Positions 43,015 through 53,014 of a DNA stretch of 64,000 nucleotides are shown here, piece after piece. Position 1 is the first letter of the stretch, and each line of letters begins with the position of its first letter. The position numbers and the translations under genes were made by a program. The notes under the pieces are model-generated. The model saw nothing but the letters and a program-made list of their open reading frames with translations. It searched no databases and was not told the DNA's origin. Source of the stretch: CALKJU01 sp035326425 (lineage in GTDB: Bacteria > Pseudomonadota > Alphaproteobacteria > Geminicoccales > Geminicoccaceae); assembly GCA_035326425.1 (NCBI GenBank), contig DAOLFG010000003.1, forward strand, positions 1-64,000, in the 5' to 3' direction.

Positions 43015-43248
43015 TCACCTTCGTCTGATCACGAGCTCATAGACACCGCCTTCGAGCGGGGTCAGCGACAACACCTCGTGGCCGTGATCGCGCACCGCCC
43101 GTGGCACATTGTCGACCGGCTCGCTCCCCCGCAGCCTAATATTGGCCGTCTGCCCCGGTACCATTCGTTCGAGCAACAGCTTGGTCCGCACGAAGGTCAT
43201 CGGACAGACCTCAGCGCAGATGTCGAGCTCGAAGTCCGCTACGCCCAC
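43015..43248 (-). CDS. TusA-family sulfurtransferase-like protein
   Basis: A 77-residue protein with the TusA/SirA fold. The single Cys that would carry persulfide is in DICAEVCPMTFVRTKLLLER; the usual CPxP motif reads CPMT, a variant I know from alphaproteobacterial members. It may relay sulfur for tRNA thiolation or cofactor synthesis. I chose GTG at 43248 (MGVADFEL); upstream codons to 43353 run across the intergenic operator and look non-coding. Divergent from mucR. Confidence 0.8.
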   Translation of the reverse strand: MGVADFELDICAEVCPMTFVRTKLLLERMVPGQTANIRLRGSEPVDNVPRAVRDHGHEVLSLTPLEGGVYELVIRRR

Positions 43249-43301
43249 GCTACTTGACTCGCTTCTTCGGTTTCCCGACGATATCGCTTGCCGACGTCGG
43301 C

Positions 43302-43318
43302 CTGCATAATATATGCAG
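43302..43318. promoter_or_regulatory. AT-rich inverted repeat upstream of mucR
   Basis: CTGCAT-AATAT-ATGCAG, perfect 6-bp arms with a 5-base AT centre, 44 bases upstream of the mucR start and 54 bases upstream of the divergent TusA-like start. MucR/Ros proteins prefer AT-rich sites and repress their own genes, so this is a reasonable autoregulatory site. Confidence 0.5.
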
Positions 43319-43361
43319 CCGCGCACGTCGAGTTGCATGCGGTAAAGGGGCAAAGAACCAG

Positions 43362-43787
43362 ATGAGTGAAAAAATCAGCCAGAACGAGCTGCTGTCGCTG
43401 ACGACGGAGATTGTCGCGTCGCACCTGTCGAACAACGTGGTGGCGGTCGGCGACATCCCGCAGCTGATCAAGCTCGTGTACTCCACCCTGTCGAACCAGG
43501 GTGTCGAGGAGGAGCCCGAGGCGCCCGAGAAGCCGCAGCCGGCGGTGCCGATCAAGAAGTCGGTGATGTCCGACTACATCGTCTGCCTGGAGGACGGCAA
43601 GAAGCTGAAGATGCTGAAGCGCCACCTCAAGACCCGCTACAACATGACGCCCGAGGACTACCGCAAGCGGTGGGGTCTCGCCGACGACTACCCGATGGTG
43701 GCGCCGGCCTATGCCGAGCAGCGCAGCTCGCTCGCCAAGAAGATCGGCCTCGGCACCAAGCCGCGCGCCCGCGGCCGCCGCGGCTGA
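43362..43787 (+). CDS. mucR: MucR/Ros family transcriptional regulator
   Basis: A 141-residue regulator of the Ros/MucR family. The N-terminal part mediates oligomerisation; the DNA-binding part is KSVMSDYIVCLEDGKKLKML followed by KRHLKTRYNMTPEDYRKRWG, then YPMVAPAYAEQRSSLAKKIG. In the zinc site the first Cys and the following Asp (CLED) and the His of KRHL are present, but the last His of Ros is Arg or Tyr, so zinc binding may be incomplete, as in some alphaproteobacterial members. Family members control exopolysaccharide, motility and virulence genes. Start ATG at 43362 with GGGG upstream. Confidence 0.93.
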   Translation: MSEKISQNELLSLTTEIVASHLSNNVVAVGDIPQLIKLVYSTLSNQGVEEEPEAPEKPQPAVPIKKSVMSDYIVCLEDGKKLKMLKRHLKTRYNMTPEDYRKRWGLADDYPMVAPAYAEQRSSLAKKIGLGTKPRARGRRG

Positions 43788-43832
43788 TCGGCGATCGCGA
43801 CAGACCTCGTTCTGATTTTTCGTGGCGAACTG

Positions 43833-43856
43833 GACCCGCCGGGCAACCGGCGGGTC
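43833..43856 (+). terminator. Terminator-like hairpin after mucR
   Basis: GACCCGCCGG and CCGGCGGGTC pair perfectly around a GCAA loop (GNRA type), 46 bases after the mucR stop. Only two T follow directly, so it may be a Rho-independent terminator of moderate strength. The remaining 166 bases to miaB show no other feature. Confidence 0.65.
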
Positions 43857-44022
43857 TTGCGTTCGGGGCCGTGCCGCCCCTAGATTCGGCGATGAGGCAA
43901 CGTCGGTCAGAGGTAACGTCACTGTCATTTCTTGCGATGCATCGCACCCGCGCCGGGTCGGGCCTCGATGAGAAGGCCGGTTCGGCACGCCCCGTGACGA
44001 CAGCGACCCCACGGCCCTGACC

Positions 44023-45377
44023 TTGTCCAAGTCCGTCTATATCAAGACGTATGGCTGCCAGATGAACGTCTACGATTCCGATCGTATGGCGTCGCTGCTG
44101 GCCGTGCACGGCTATGCCCGCGCCGAGGCGCCGGAGGATGCCGACCTCGTCGTGCTCAACACCTGTCACATCCGCGAGAAGGCCGCCGAGAAGGTCTATT
44201 CGGACCTCGGGCGGCTGCGCCGGCTGCGCGACGACAGGGCCGAGGCCGGCGGCGGCGACATGCTGCTGGCGGTGGCCGGCTGCGTCGCCCAGGCCGAGGG
44301 CGAGCTGATCGCCGAGCGCGCGCCCTTCGTCGACCTCGTCGTCGGCCCGCAGGCCTATCACCGATTGCCCGAGCTGCTGGCGAGGCGCCGGCGCGCCGCC
44401 GGTACCGTCGTCGACACCGACTTCCCGCCGGAGAGCAAGTTCGACGAGCTGCCGGTTCCCGAGGGGCCGAGTGCCGTGTCGGCCTTCCTCACCATCCAGG
44501 AAGGCTGCGACAAGTTCTGCACCTTCTGCGTCGTACCCTACACCCGCGGCATGGAGACCAGCCGTCCGGCCCGCGCCGTGCTCGACGAGGCCCGGCGCCT
44601 GGTCGAGCACGGCGCCCGCGAGCTGACCCTGCTCGGCCAGAACGTCAACGCCTATCACGGCGACGGCCCAGACGGCGGCGTCTGGGGGCTGGGCCGGCTG
44701 ATCCGCGCGCTCGCCGAGCTGCCCGGGCTCTGCCGCATCCGCTACACGACGTCGCACCCCAACGATGTCGACGACGAGCTGGTCGTCGCCCACCGCGACG
44801 TGCCCGAGCTGATGCCGTTCCTGCACCTGCCGGTGCAGTCGGGCTCGGACACGGTGCTGGCGGCCATGAACCGCCGCTACACCGCGGAGGATTTCCGCCG
44901 CGTCGTCGGCCGCCTGCGCGAGGCGCGGCCGGATCTGGCGCTCTCCTCCGACTTCATCGTCGGCTTCCCCGGCGAGGGCGACGCCGACTTCGCCGCCACC
45001 ATGGCGCTGGTGCGCGAGATCGGCTTCGCCCAGTCCTTCTCCTTCAAGTACAGCCCGCGCCCCGGCACGCCGGGTGCCGTGATGCCGCGGCAGGTCAAGG
45101 CCTCGGTGCGCGAGCAGCGGCTGGCCGAGCTGCAGGACCTGCTGGACGCCCAGTCGGCCGAGTTCAACCGCCGCACCGTCGGGCTCACCGTGCCCGTCCT
45201 GCTGGAGCGGCCCGGCCGGCATCCGGGCCAGCTCGTCGGCCGCACCCCCTGGCTGCAGGCGGTGCATCTCGACGCCGGCGGTCATGAAATCGGCGACATG
45301 GTCGATGTAGAGATCACCGCCTGCCATCCGCACAGCCTCGCCGGCAGGTCGCCGGCCTTCGGCCTGGAGATGCCCGC

Positions 45378-45381
<4 letters not shown>
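44023..45381 (+). CDS. miaB: tRNA-2-methylthio-N6-isopentenyladenosine synthase MiaB
   Basis: A 452-residue radical-SAM methylthiotransferase. Auxiliary cluster ligands are Cys12 (KTYGCQMNVYDSDRM), Cys48 and Cys87; the radical-SAM cluster is Cys162, Cys166 and Cys169 (GCDKFCTFCVVPYTRG). A C-terminal TRAM domain ends the protein. It adds the methylthio group to i6A37 in tRNAs. The start is TTG at 44023; no ATG fits the conserved N-terminus and no strong ribosome site is visible. First gene of a cluster running to lnt. Confidence 0.94.
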
Positions 45382-46358
<977 letters not shown>

Positions 46359-46405
46359 GGAAGGAGAGAAGGCCGGGCGGCCGGGCGGGCCGCCTTTCCG
46401 AACAG

Positions 46406-46918
46406 ATGGAAAGCGACAGTATAACTAGGATCCAGGTGTCGGTTGAGGCCGGCGCCTGGTCTGAAAGGCTGAGCGGGCTGGAACGGCTCTGCGAGGCCAC
46501 CGTGGCAGCCGTGCTGGCCGCCGAGGCGGAGACGCTGAGCGGTCCACCCGAGGTCAGCGTGCTGCTCACCGACGATGCCCGCATCCGCGAGCTGAACCGG
46601 ATCTGGCGCGACAGGGACAGGGCCACCAACGTCCTGTCCTTCCCGGCACTGGACGAGGATCTGCCGCCGGCGCCGCCGGGCGAGCCCGTGCTCCTGGGCG
46701 ACGTCGTGCTGGCGTTCGAGACCGTCGAGCAGGAGGCGCGGGACGAGGGCAGGCCGCTGTCGGACCACGTGGCCCACCTGCTGGTCCACGGCACCCTGCA
46801 CCTCCTGGGCCATGATCACGAGGACCCGGCCGAGGCCGAGGCCATGGAGCGGCGCGAGGCCGGGATCCTGGCCGGGCTCGGCGTGCCCGACCCCTATGGC
46901 GGGGAGCTCGCGGCATGA
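46406..46918 (+). CDS. ybeY: Endoribonuclease YbeY
   Basis: A 170-residue metallo-endonuclease with the zinc motif HGTLHLLGHDH (His128, His132, His138) and the family segment NRIWRDRDRATNVLSFP near residue 64. YbeY matures the 3' end of 16S rRNA and takes part in ribosome quality control. ATG at 46406; it follows phoH by 47 bases, the usual partner, and its stop overlaps the corC start (ATGA). Confidence 0.94.
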   Translation: MESDSITRIQVSVEAGAWSERLSGLERLCEATVAAVLAAEAETLSGPPEVSVLLTDDARIRELNRIWRDRDRATNVLSFPALDEDLPPAPPGEPVLLGDVVLAFETVEQEARDEGRPLSDHVAHLLVHGTLHLLGHDHEDPAEAEAMERREAGILAGLGVPDPYGGELAA

Positions 46919-47832
46919 AGCAGCTGGCCCGCAAGGAGCAGGAGAACCCCGGCTTCGTCGAGGCGCTGATGCGCCGGCTGCGCGGCATGGCAGGCCGGCC
47001 CGAGACCGATGGCGGCCTGCGCGAGCAGCTCGAGGAGCTGATCGAGGAGGCCGAGGAGGGCGACACGCCGCAGCTGCACGAGGACGAGCGCGAGCTGCTG
47101 CTCAAGGCGCTGGCGTTCGGAGAGCTGCGCGTCGACGACGTCATGGTGCCGCGAGCCGACATCAAGGGCGTGCCCGAGACCGCCACCCTGCCGGAGCTGG
47201 TGGCGGCGCTGCGCGCCGCCGGCCACAGCCGGCTGGTGATCTACCGCGGCTCGCTCGACGATGTGCAGGGCATGATCGGCGTCAAGGATCTGCTGGGCTA
47301 CTGGGGCAAGGGCGACGGCTTCGTGCTGGCCGACGTCATGCGGCCGGTGCTGGTGGTGCCGCCGTCGATGCGCGTGCTCGAGCTCCTGCTGGAGATGCGC
47401 GACAAGCGGCTGCAGATGGCCGTGGTGGTCGACGAGTTCGGCGGCACCGACGGCCTCGTCACCCTCGAGGATCTCGTCGAGGAGCTGGTCGGCGAGCTGC
47501 AGGACGAGCACGAGAAGGCCAAGCCGCCGCAGATCGTCCGCAACGCCGACGGCACCATCGACGTCGATGCCCGCGCCTATCTCGAGGATCTGCAGGACGA
47601 GCTGGGGCTCGAGCTGGTGAACGAGGAGGACGAGGACGAGGCCGACACGCTGGGCGGCCTGATCTTCACCCTGCTCGACCGCGTCCCGGCCAAGGGCGAG
47701 GTGGTCGAGCATCCGGGAGGGCTCGAGCTCGAGGTGATCGAGGCCGACCCGCGGCGGGTCAAGCGCGTGCGCATCCATCGCGCCAAGGGCTCCGGCACCG
47801 CCAATGGCGGCCGGATCGCGGGCGAGCCCTGA
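46915..47832 (+). CDS. corC: CorC/HlyC-type CBS domain protein
   Basis: A 305-residue cytoplasmic protein. A pair of CBS domains covers residues 75-205 (DDVMVPRADIKGVPETATLP and MAVVVDEFGGTDGLVTLEDL), followed by an acidic linker and a CorC_HlyC domain at the C-terminus (DTLGGLIFTLLDRVPAKGEV). It lacks the DUF21 membrane part, like E. coli CorC/YbeX, which is linked to magnesium/cobalt efflux and ribosome function. It overlaps ybeY and lnt by four bases each. Confidence 0.92.
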   Translation: MKQLARKEQENPGFVEALMRRLRGMAGRPETDGGLREQLEELIEEAEEGDTPQLHEDERELLLKALAFGELRVDDVMVPRADIKGVPETATLPELVAALRAAGHSRLVIYRGSLDDVQGMIGVKDLLGYWGKGDGFVLADVMRPVLVVPPSMRVLELLLEMRDKRLQMAVVVDEFGGTDGLVTLEDLVEELVGELQDEHEKAKPPQIVRNADGTIDVDARAYLEDLQDELGLELVNEEDEDEADTLGGLIFTLLDRVPAKGEVVEHPGGLELEVIEADPRRVKRVRIHRAKGSGTANGGRIAGEP

Positions 47833-49412
47833 GCCGGCTCCTGCCGTCCGCGCGCGCGCTCGGTCCGGTCGGGCGCCTGCTGGCCGCCTTCTGCACCGGC
47901 GTGCTGGCGGCGGCTGCGCTGCCGCCGATCCACGCCCTGCCGGCGCTGCTGGCCTTCGCCGTGCTGCTGCTGCTGGTCCGGCGCACGCCCTCGCGGCCCG
48001 GCGCCTTCCTGGTCGGCTGGGGATTCGGCTTCGGCTGGTTCCTGGCCGGCCTCTACTGGGTCGGCATCGCCTTCTACGCCGACGCCGAGCGCTTCGGCTC
48101 GCTGGCGGTGCCGGCGGTGCTGGCACTGGCGGCGTTCCTCGCCATCCTGCCCGGCCTCGCCTGCCTCGCCGTCAGCTGGCGGCGATGGACCAGCGTCCGC
48201 GCCCAGGCGCTGGCGCTGGCGGTGGCCTGGATTGTGACCGAAATCGCCCGCGGAGGCCTGGGCCTGCGCTTCCCGTGGAATCCTGTGGCGATCGTCTGGG
48301 CCGGCTCGGACGCGATGCTGCAGAGCGTCGCCTGGATAGGCCAGTGGGGCCTGGGCCTCGTCACGGTGGCGGCCGCCACCCTGTTCGCCGCCGTCGTCGA
48401 CGGCCACGGCGCGCGGCGCTGGATCTTTCCCGGCATCGGCGTGGCGGTCCTGGGGCTGCTGCTGGGTGCCGGCGTCTTCCGGCTGTCCGGCAGCCACGAC
48501 CTCGCCGCCCAGCCGGTCGACCTGCGCATCGTGCAGGCCAATATCTCCCAGGACATGAAGTGGGCCGATGCCAGGCGCGCCGAGTGGCTGCGCCGCCATC
48601 TCGAGCTGACGGTGCGGCCCGAGACGGCCGAGCCCGACGCCGTAATCTGGCCCGAGACGGCCGTGCCCTACCAGCTCGAGCGCGACGCCAACGCCCGCGC
48701 GGCACTGGCCTCCGTGGCGCCCTCCGGCGGCTACGTGCTGGCCGGTGGCAACCGCTACGACCTCGACCTCGAGCCGCCCACCGCCAACAACAGCCTGTTC
48801 GCCGTCGACGGCGAGGGCAGGATCGACGGCCGCTACGACAAGGTCGACCTGGTGCCGTTCGGCGAGTTCCTGCCGTTCCGGCCGGTGCTGTCGCTGATCG
48901 GCCTGCGCAAGGTCACCGAAGGCACGCTCGACTTCGTCGCGGGTCCAGGCCGAGTGACGATGGCGCTGCCCGGCCTGCCGTCCTTCAGCCCGCTGATCTG
49001 CTACGAGGCGATCTTCCCGACCGACGCCGCCCCGCTCGACCCCCGGCCGAGCTGGCTGCTGAACGTCACCAACGATGCCTGGTTCGGCAAGAGCAGCGGT
49101 CCCTACCAGCACCTCGCCATGGCCCGGCTGCGCGCCATCGAGGAAGGCCTGCCGCTGGTCCGTGCCGCCAACACCGGCGTCTCGGCGGTGATCGACGCCT
49201 ATGGTCGCGTCGCCGCCAGCCTGCCCCTGGGCCAGGCCGGCGTGCTCGACACGAGCCTGCCGGGAGCCCTGGCGGCGGCGCCGCCGATCCGTCGCTGGCA
49301 CGCGTTGATCACCGTCGGCCTGATGCTGCTGACGATCGGCACTAGCCTCTGGGTTGAGAGGCGGGCAAACTGGCAGGCGCAGCACAGCCGCTACAGCGGG
49401 CTGTGGCGCTGA
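47829..49412 (+). CDS. lnt: Apolipoprotein N-acyltransferase
   Basis: A membrane enzyme with six to seven N-terminal helices and a periplasmic nitrilase-fold domain. The catalytic triad is Glu276 (VIWPETAVPY), Lys338 (YDKVDLVPFGEFLPF) and Cys391 (LICYEAIFP), numbered from 47829. It adds the third acyl chain to lipoproteins. The first canonical codon (GTG 47901) would cut into the first helix, and no ATG, GTG or TTG lies in frame in the 66 bases before 47829. CTG at 47829, overlapping the corC stop (CTGA), gives 527 residues, normal for Lnt. Confidence 0.9.
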   Translation: MSRLLPSARALGPVGRLLAAFCTGVLAAAALPPIHALPALLAFAVLLLLVRRTPSRPGAFLVGWGFGFGWFLAGLYWVGIAFYADAERFGSLAVPAVLALAAFLAILPGLACLAVSWRRWTSVRAQALALAVAWIVTEIARGGLGLRFPWNPVAIVWAGSDAMLQSVAWIGQWGLGLVTVAAATLFAAVVDGHGARRWIFPGIGVAVLGLLLGAGVFRLSGSHDLAAQPVDLRIVQANISQDMKWADARRAEWLRRHLELTVRPETAEPDAVIWPETAVPYQLERDANARAALASVAPSGGYVLAGGNRYDLDLEPPTANNSLFAVDGEGRIDGRYDKVDLVPFGEFLPFRPVLSLIGLRKVTEGTLDFVAGPGRVTMALPGLPSFSPLICYEAIFPTDAAPLDPRPSWLLNVTNDAWFGKSSGPYQHLAMARLRAIEEGLPLVRAANTGVSAVIDAYGRVAASLPLGQAGVLDTSLPGALAAAPPIRRWHALITVGLMLLTIGTSLWVERRANWQAQHSRYSGLWR

Positions 49413-49436
49413 GTTCCCGGACCCTTGGCGAGGCCG

Positions 49437-49928
49437 ATGCCGGAAGCCCCCAAACCCGTCGACCTGCATGTCGGCCGCCGCCTGCGCCTGCGGCGGGGTC
49501 TCGTCGGCATGAGCCAGGAGCGGCTGGCCGAGCTGCTGGGCATCACCTACCAGCAGGTGCAGAAGTACGAGCGTGGCGCCAACCGCATCGGCTCGAGCCG
49601 GCTGCACGACATCGCCCGCATCCTCGACGTGCCGGTGGCTTGGTTCTTCGACGAGATGCCGGAGCCGGCCGTCCCCGGCCTCGCCGAGGATGCGCCGGCC
49701 GGGTTCGTCTTCGACATGGCCGACGCGCCGCGCGTCGAGCCACCCGGCGGCGACGCCGCGACGTTCGGCCGCGAGACCCTGGAGATGGTGCGCGCCTTCA
49801 ACCGCATCTCCGATCCGATCGTCCGCCGCCGGCTGTTCGAGCTGGCCAAGGCGCTGGCGGCCGTCGAGTGGCGGCCCGACGGCGATGCCGCGGGCAGCGA
49901 CCTTGACCCTGCAGGGGGTGGCTCGTAA
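49437..49928 (+). CDS. XRE-family helix-turn-helix regulator
   Basis: A 163-residue regulator. The HTH is at residues 12-68 (VGRRLRLRRGLVGMSQERLA, then ELLGITYQQVQKYERGANRI). The C-terminal part (ETLEMVRAFNRISDPIVRRR, then LFELAKALA) is helical and may dimerise. A protein of this type commonly sits between lnt and metK in alphaproteobacteria, which suggests a role in methionine/SAM metabolism, but no target is shown. I chose ATG at 49437; TTG at 49425 would add four residues. Confidence 0.88.
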   Translation: MPEAPKPVDLHVGRRLRLRRGLVGMSQERLAELLGITYQQVQKYERGANRIGSSRLHDIARILDVPVAWFFDEMPEPAVPGLAEDAPAGFVFDMADAPRVEPPGGDAATFGRETLEMVRAFNRISDPIVRRRLFELAKALAAVEWRPDGDAAGSDLDPAGGGS

Positions 49929-50005
49929 ACACCTTGCGCCCGGCGCGCGAGCCGTTCTCGTACGACGCGATGGCGTGCGCCCAATACCGGAGGAGACACA
50001 GCCTG

Positions 50006-51181
50006 ATGGCCGTCTCGGACTATCTGTTCACGAGCGAGTCGGTGTCCGAGGGGCATCCCGACAAGGTGTGCGACCGGATCTCGGACGAGATCGTCGACCT
50101 CTATCTCGGTGAGTATCCCGAGGCGCGCGTCGCCTGCGAGACCCTCGCCACTACCAACCGCGTGGTCATCGCCGGCGAGGTGCGCCCGGGCCCAGACAGC
50201 AGGATCACGCCGGACGCCATCGAGCAGGCGGCGCGCAAGGCCATCAAGGACATCGGCTACGCCCAGGACGGCTTCCACTGGCAGAAGGCCAGGGTCGAGG
50301 TGCTGCTGCACCAGCAGTCGGCCGACATCGCCCGCGGCGTCGACGCCGGCGAGCAGAAGGACGAGGGTGCGGGCGACCAGGGCATCATGTTCGGCTATGC
50401 GACGAACGAGACGCCCGAGCTGATGCCGGCGCCGATCCTCTATGCCCACGAGCTGCTTCGGCGCCTCGCCGTGGACCGCCACAGCGGCAAGCTCAGCCAG
50501 CTCGGCCCCGACGCCAAGAGCCAGTTCACCCTGCGCTATGTCGGCGGCAAGCCGGTGGGCGTCACCTCCGTCGTCCTCTCGACCCAGCACGTCGAGGGCG
50601 TGACACCGGCCGACGTCAAGGAGATCGTCCGCCCTTACGTCGCCGAGGTGCTGCCCGAGGGCTGGGAGATTCCCGAGGCCGAGTTCTACGTCAACCCGAC
50701 CGGCAACTTCGTCATCGGCGGCCCCGACGGCGATGCCGGCCTCACCGGCCGCAAGATCATCGTCGACACCTATGGCGGCGCCGCACCCCACGGCGGCGGC
50801 GCCTTCTCGGGCAAGGATCCCACCAAGGTCGACCGCTCGGCCGCCTATGCCGCGCGCTACGTCGCCAAGAACGTTGTGGCCGCTGGCCTCGCCGACCGCT
50901 GCGTCATCCAGCTCGCCTATGCCATCGGCGTGTCGAAGCCGCTGTCGATCTATGTCGACACCTACGGAACGGCCAGGATCGACGAGGCGCGGCTGGGCAA
51001 GCTCCTGAACGAGGTGGTGAACCTGAGCCCGCGCGGCATCCGCCAGATGCTGAAGCTCAACCGGCCGATCTACGCTCGCACCTCGGCCTACGGCCATTTC
51101 GGCCGCACGCCCGACGCCGAGGGCGGCTTCTCCTGGGAGCGCACCGACCTCGTCGACGAGCTGCGCCGCCATTTCAACTGA
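50006..51181 (+). CDS. metK: S-adenosylmethionine synthase
   Basis: A 391-residue enzyme of normal length. The first signature is LFTSESVSEGHPDKVCDRIS (residues 7-26), the methionine/ATP hexapeptide GAGDQGIMFGYAT lies near residue 126 and the P-loop-like GGGAFSGKDPTKVDRSAAY near residue 265. It makes SAM from methionine and ATP, the donor used by the methyltransferases in this window. ATG at 50006 has GGAGGAG upstream. I saw no known SAM riboswitch in the 77 bases before it. Confidence 0.96.
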   Translation: MAVSDYLFTSESVSEGHPDKVCDRISDEIVDLYLGEYPEARVACETLATTNRVVIAGEVRPGPDSRITPDAIEQAARKAIKDIGYAQDGFHWQKARVEVLLHQQSADIARGVDAGEQKDEGAGDQGIMFGYATNETPELMPAPILYAHELLRRLAVDRHSGKLSQLGPDAKSQFTLRYVGGKPVGVTSVVLSTQHVEGVTPADVKEIVRPYVAEVLPEGWEIPEAEFYVNPTGNFVIGGPDGDAGLTGRKIIVDTYGGAAPHGGGAFSGKDPTKVDRSAAYAARYVAKNVVAAGLADRCVIQLAYAIGVSKPLSIYVDTYGTARIDEARLGKLLNEVVNLSPRGIRQMLKLNRPIYARTSAYGHFGRTPDAEGGFSWERTDLVDELRRHFN

Positions 51182-51869
51182 CGACTCGACGGGCCGGCGC
51201 CGCCAGGTCTGGGGGCGCCGGCACGGGCCGCGGCTGCGGCCGGGCCGGCAGGCCCTGCTGGATACCAGGCTCCCTTCCCTCGCCATCTCGCTTCCGGAAT
51301 CCGGCCGGCTGGATCCGGCGCACCTGTTCGCTGCGCCACGGGACATCTGGCTGGAGATCGGCTTCGGCGGCGGCGAGCACCTGGCGACGCTGGCGGAGCG
51401 CCATCGCGATGTCGGCTTCATCGGCGTCGAGCCGTTCGTCAACGGTGTGGCGCGCCTGCTGTCGCTGGCCGAGGCTAGGGGCCTCGACAATCTCCGCATC
51501 CTGAACGACGACGCCCGTCTGCTGCTGAAGGCGCTGCCCGACGCCTCGATCGGCCGGGCCTTCGTGCTGTTCCCCGATCCCTGGCCGAAGCTGCGCCACC
51601 ACAAGCGCCGCATCGTCAACCCCGACACGGTGGCCGATCTGGCCCGCATCCTGCGCCCCGGTGCCGAGCTGCGCCTCGCCACCGACGACGCCGACTATGC
51701 GCGCGCCATGCTGGAGACCGTGCTGGCCGAGCGGCACTTCGCCTGGCTGGCCGAGCGTTCGGCCGACTGGCTGGTGCGGCCCGACGACTGGCCGCCGACG
51801 CGCTACGAGGAAAAAGCCCTGGCTGCCGGCCGCCGCCCCGTCTACCTGCGCTTCGCCCGCGCCGGCTGA
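51171..51869 (+). CDS. trmB: tRNA (guanine-N7-)-methyltransferase TrmB, start codon unusual
   Basis: A TrmB with RRQVWGRRHGPRLRPGRQAL near the N-terminus, SAM motif WLEIGFGGGEHLATLAERH, VEPFVNGVARLL and the catalytic region LFPDPWPKLRHHKRRIVNP, ending in RYEEKALAAGR. It methylates G46 in tRNA. The conserved N-terminal segment begins near 51195, but the frame has no ATG, GTG or TTG there; GTG 51447 would remove the SAM site. ATT at 51171, overlapping the metK end, is the only near-cognate codon at a sensible distance (232 residues). A frameshifting sequence error is the alternative. Confidence 0.85.
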   Translation: MSTDDSTGRRRQVWGRRHGPRLRPGRQALLDTRLPSLAISLPESGRLDPAHLFAAPRDIWLEIGFGGGEHLATLAERHRDVGFIGVEPFVNGVARLLSLAEARGLDNLRILNDDARLLLKALPDASIGRAFVLFPDPWPKLRHHKRRIVNPDTVADLARILRPGAELRLATDDADYARAMLETVLAERHFAWLAERSADWLVRPDDWPPTRYEEKALAAGRRPVYLRFARAG

Positions 51870-52915
51870 GACGGCGGCGCCGTCGAGCCGCGCACCACCA
51901 GCTCAGTCGGCAACGGAGCCGGTGGCGGCTCGGCCGTGCCCAGCAGGATGGCTGCGGCGAGCCTGCCCTTCTCGACCAGCGGCTGGCGCACGGTGGTGAG
52001 CGGCGGCGTCAGGTCCCCGGCCATCGGAATGTCGTCGAAGCCCACCACCGAAAGATCACCCGGCACGGTGAGGCCCAGCTGCTGGGCGGCGCGCAGCACG
52101 CCGATCGCCAGCACGTCGGACATGGCGAGGATCGCCGTCGGCCGCTGCCGGCGCCTCAGGAGCCGCAGCGCCACCGCCTCGGCCGCGGCCGGGTCGTTCT
52201 CCGGCTCCTCGGCGACGCGCAGGGCCTGCGGATCCAGCCCCGCCTCCACCATCGCCCGGCGGTAGCCCGCCAGCCGGTCGCGCACCGGCTTGAATCGGGC
52301 GAGGCGGCGGGCATCGCGGTTGAGCTCGCGCTCGCTCGCCAAGGCGATCACTGCGAGATCGCGGTGGCCCTGGCCGATCAGGTGGCGGGCGGCCGCCTCG
52401 GCACCGCCGATATCGTCGATCGTCACCACCCGGCCGAAGGCGAAGCGGTCGAGATCGACGCCCACGGCCGGCAGGCCGCGCGCCGCCAGCGCCTCCATCA
52501 CCGGCGAGTCCTCCTCGTGACAGTAGACGAGGAAGCCGTCGACCACGGCCTCGCGCACCCGTGCGGCCATGGCGCCCGGCGCGTCGGCCGGCAGGATCAG
52601 CACGCCGGTGCGCGAGGCCTCGCAGGCGGCAGCCACGCCCTGCAGCAGCGCGATCGCCACGGGGTCGGTGAAAAGGTAGGGCAGCGGATCCGAGAACACG
52701 ATGCCGATGGTGTTGGTGCGGCCGGTGCGCAGGACCCGCGCCACCGGGTTGGGCCCGGCATAGCCCAGATCCTCGGCGACGCCGAGGATCCGCTGGCGCA
52801 GCTCGGCCGAGAGCTGGTCCGGCCGGTTGAAGGCGTTGGAGATCGTGGTGCGCGAGACCCCTGCCCTGCGCGCCACGTCGAGCAGGGTGATGGCGCGCCC
52901 GTGCGTCGAGGACAT
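51842..52915 (-). CDS. LacI family transcriptional regulator
   Basis: A 357-residue regulator. The HTH is at residues 8-30 (ITLLDVARRAGVSRTTISNA) with the hinge following LGYAGPNPVARVLRTGRTN. The rest is a sugar-binding-type domain (TIGIVFSDPLPYLF, GFLVYCHEEDSPVMEALAAR). It probably responds to a sugar or nucleoside and represses target genes. No sugar gene is adjacent; the transporter operon at 35.5-41.1 kb is the nearest candidate. Divergent from the DUF1127 gene; its 3' end overlaps trmB by 28 bases. Confidence 0.9.
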   Translation of the reverse strand: MSSTHGRAITLLDVARRAGVSRTTISNAFNRPDQLSAELRQRILGVAEDLGYAGPNPVARVLRTGRTNTIGIVFSDPLPYLFTDPVAIALLQGVAAACEASRTGVLILPADAPGAMAARVREAVVDGFLVYCHEEDSPVMEALAARGLPAVGVDLDRFAFGRVVTIDDIGGAEAAARHLIGQGHRDLAVIALASERELNRDARRLARFKPVRDRLAGYRRAMVEAGLDPQALRVAEEPENDPAAAEAVALRLLRRRQRPTAILAMSDVLAIGVLRAAQQLGLTVPGDLSVVGFDDIPMAGDLTPPLTTVRQPLVEKGRLAAAILLGTAEPPPAPLPTELVVRGSTAPPSQPARAKRR

Positions 52916-53014
52916 GCGCCATCAAGGACGCGGCGGCGGATCGCTGGCAAGGCACCTTGATCGATCCAGATGCCGACACCATCTACTGAATGCATCCAGA
53001 ACAGGATCCCCGCC

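Noticed and set aside
49929..50005. SAM riboswitch before metK
   Set aside because: The 77-bp leader has no arrangement I can match to SAM-I, SAM-II or related riboswitches; it is short and GC-rich with a plain ribosome site.
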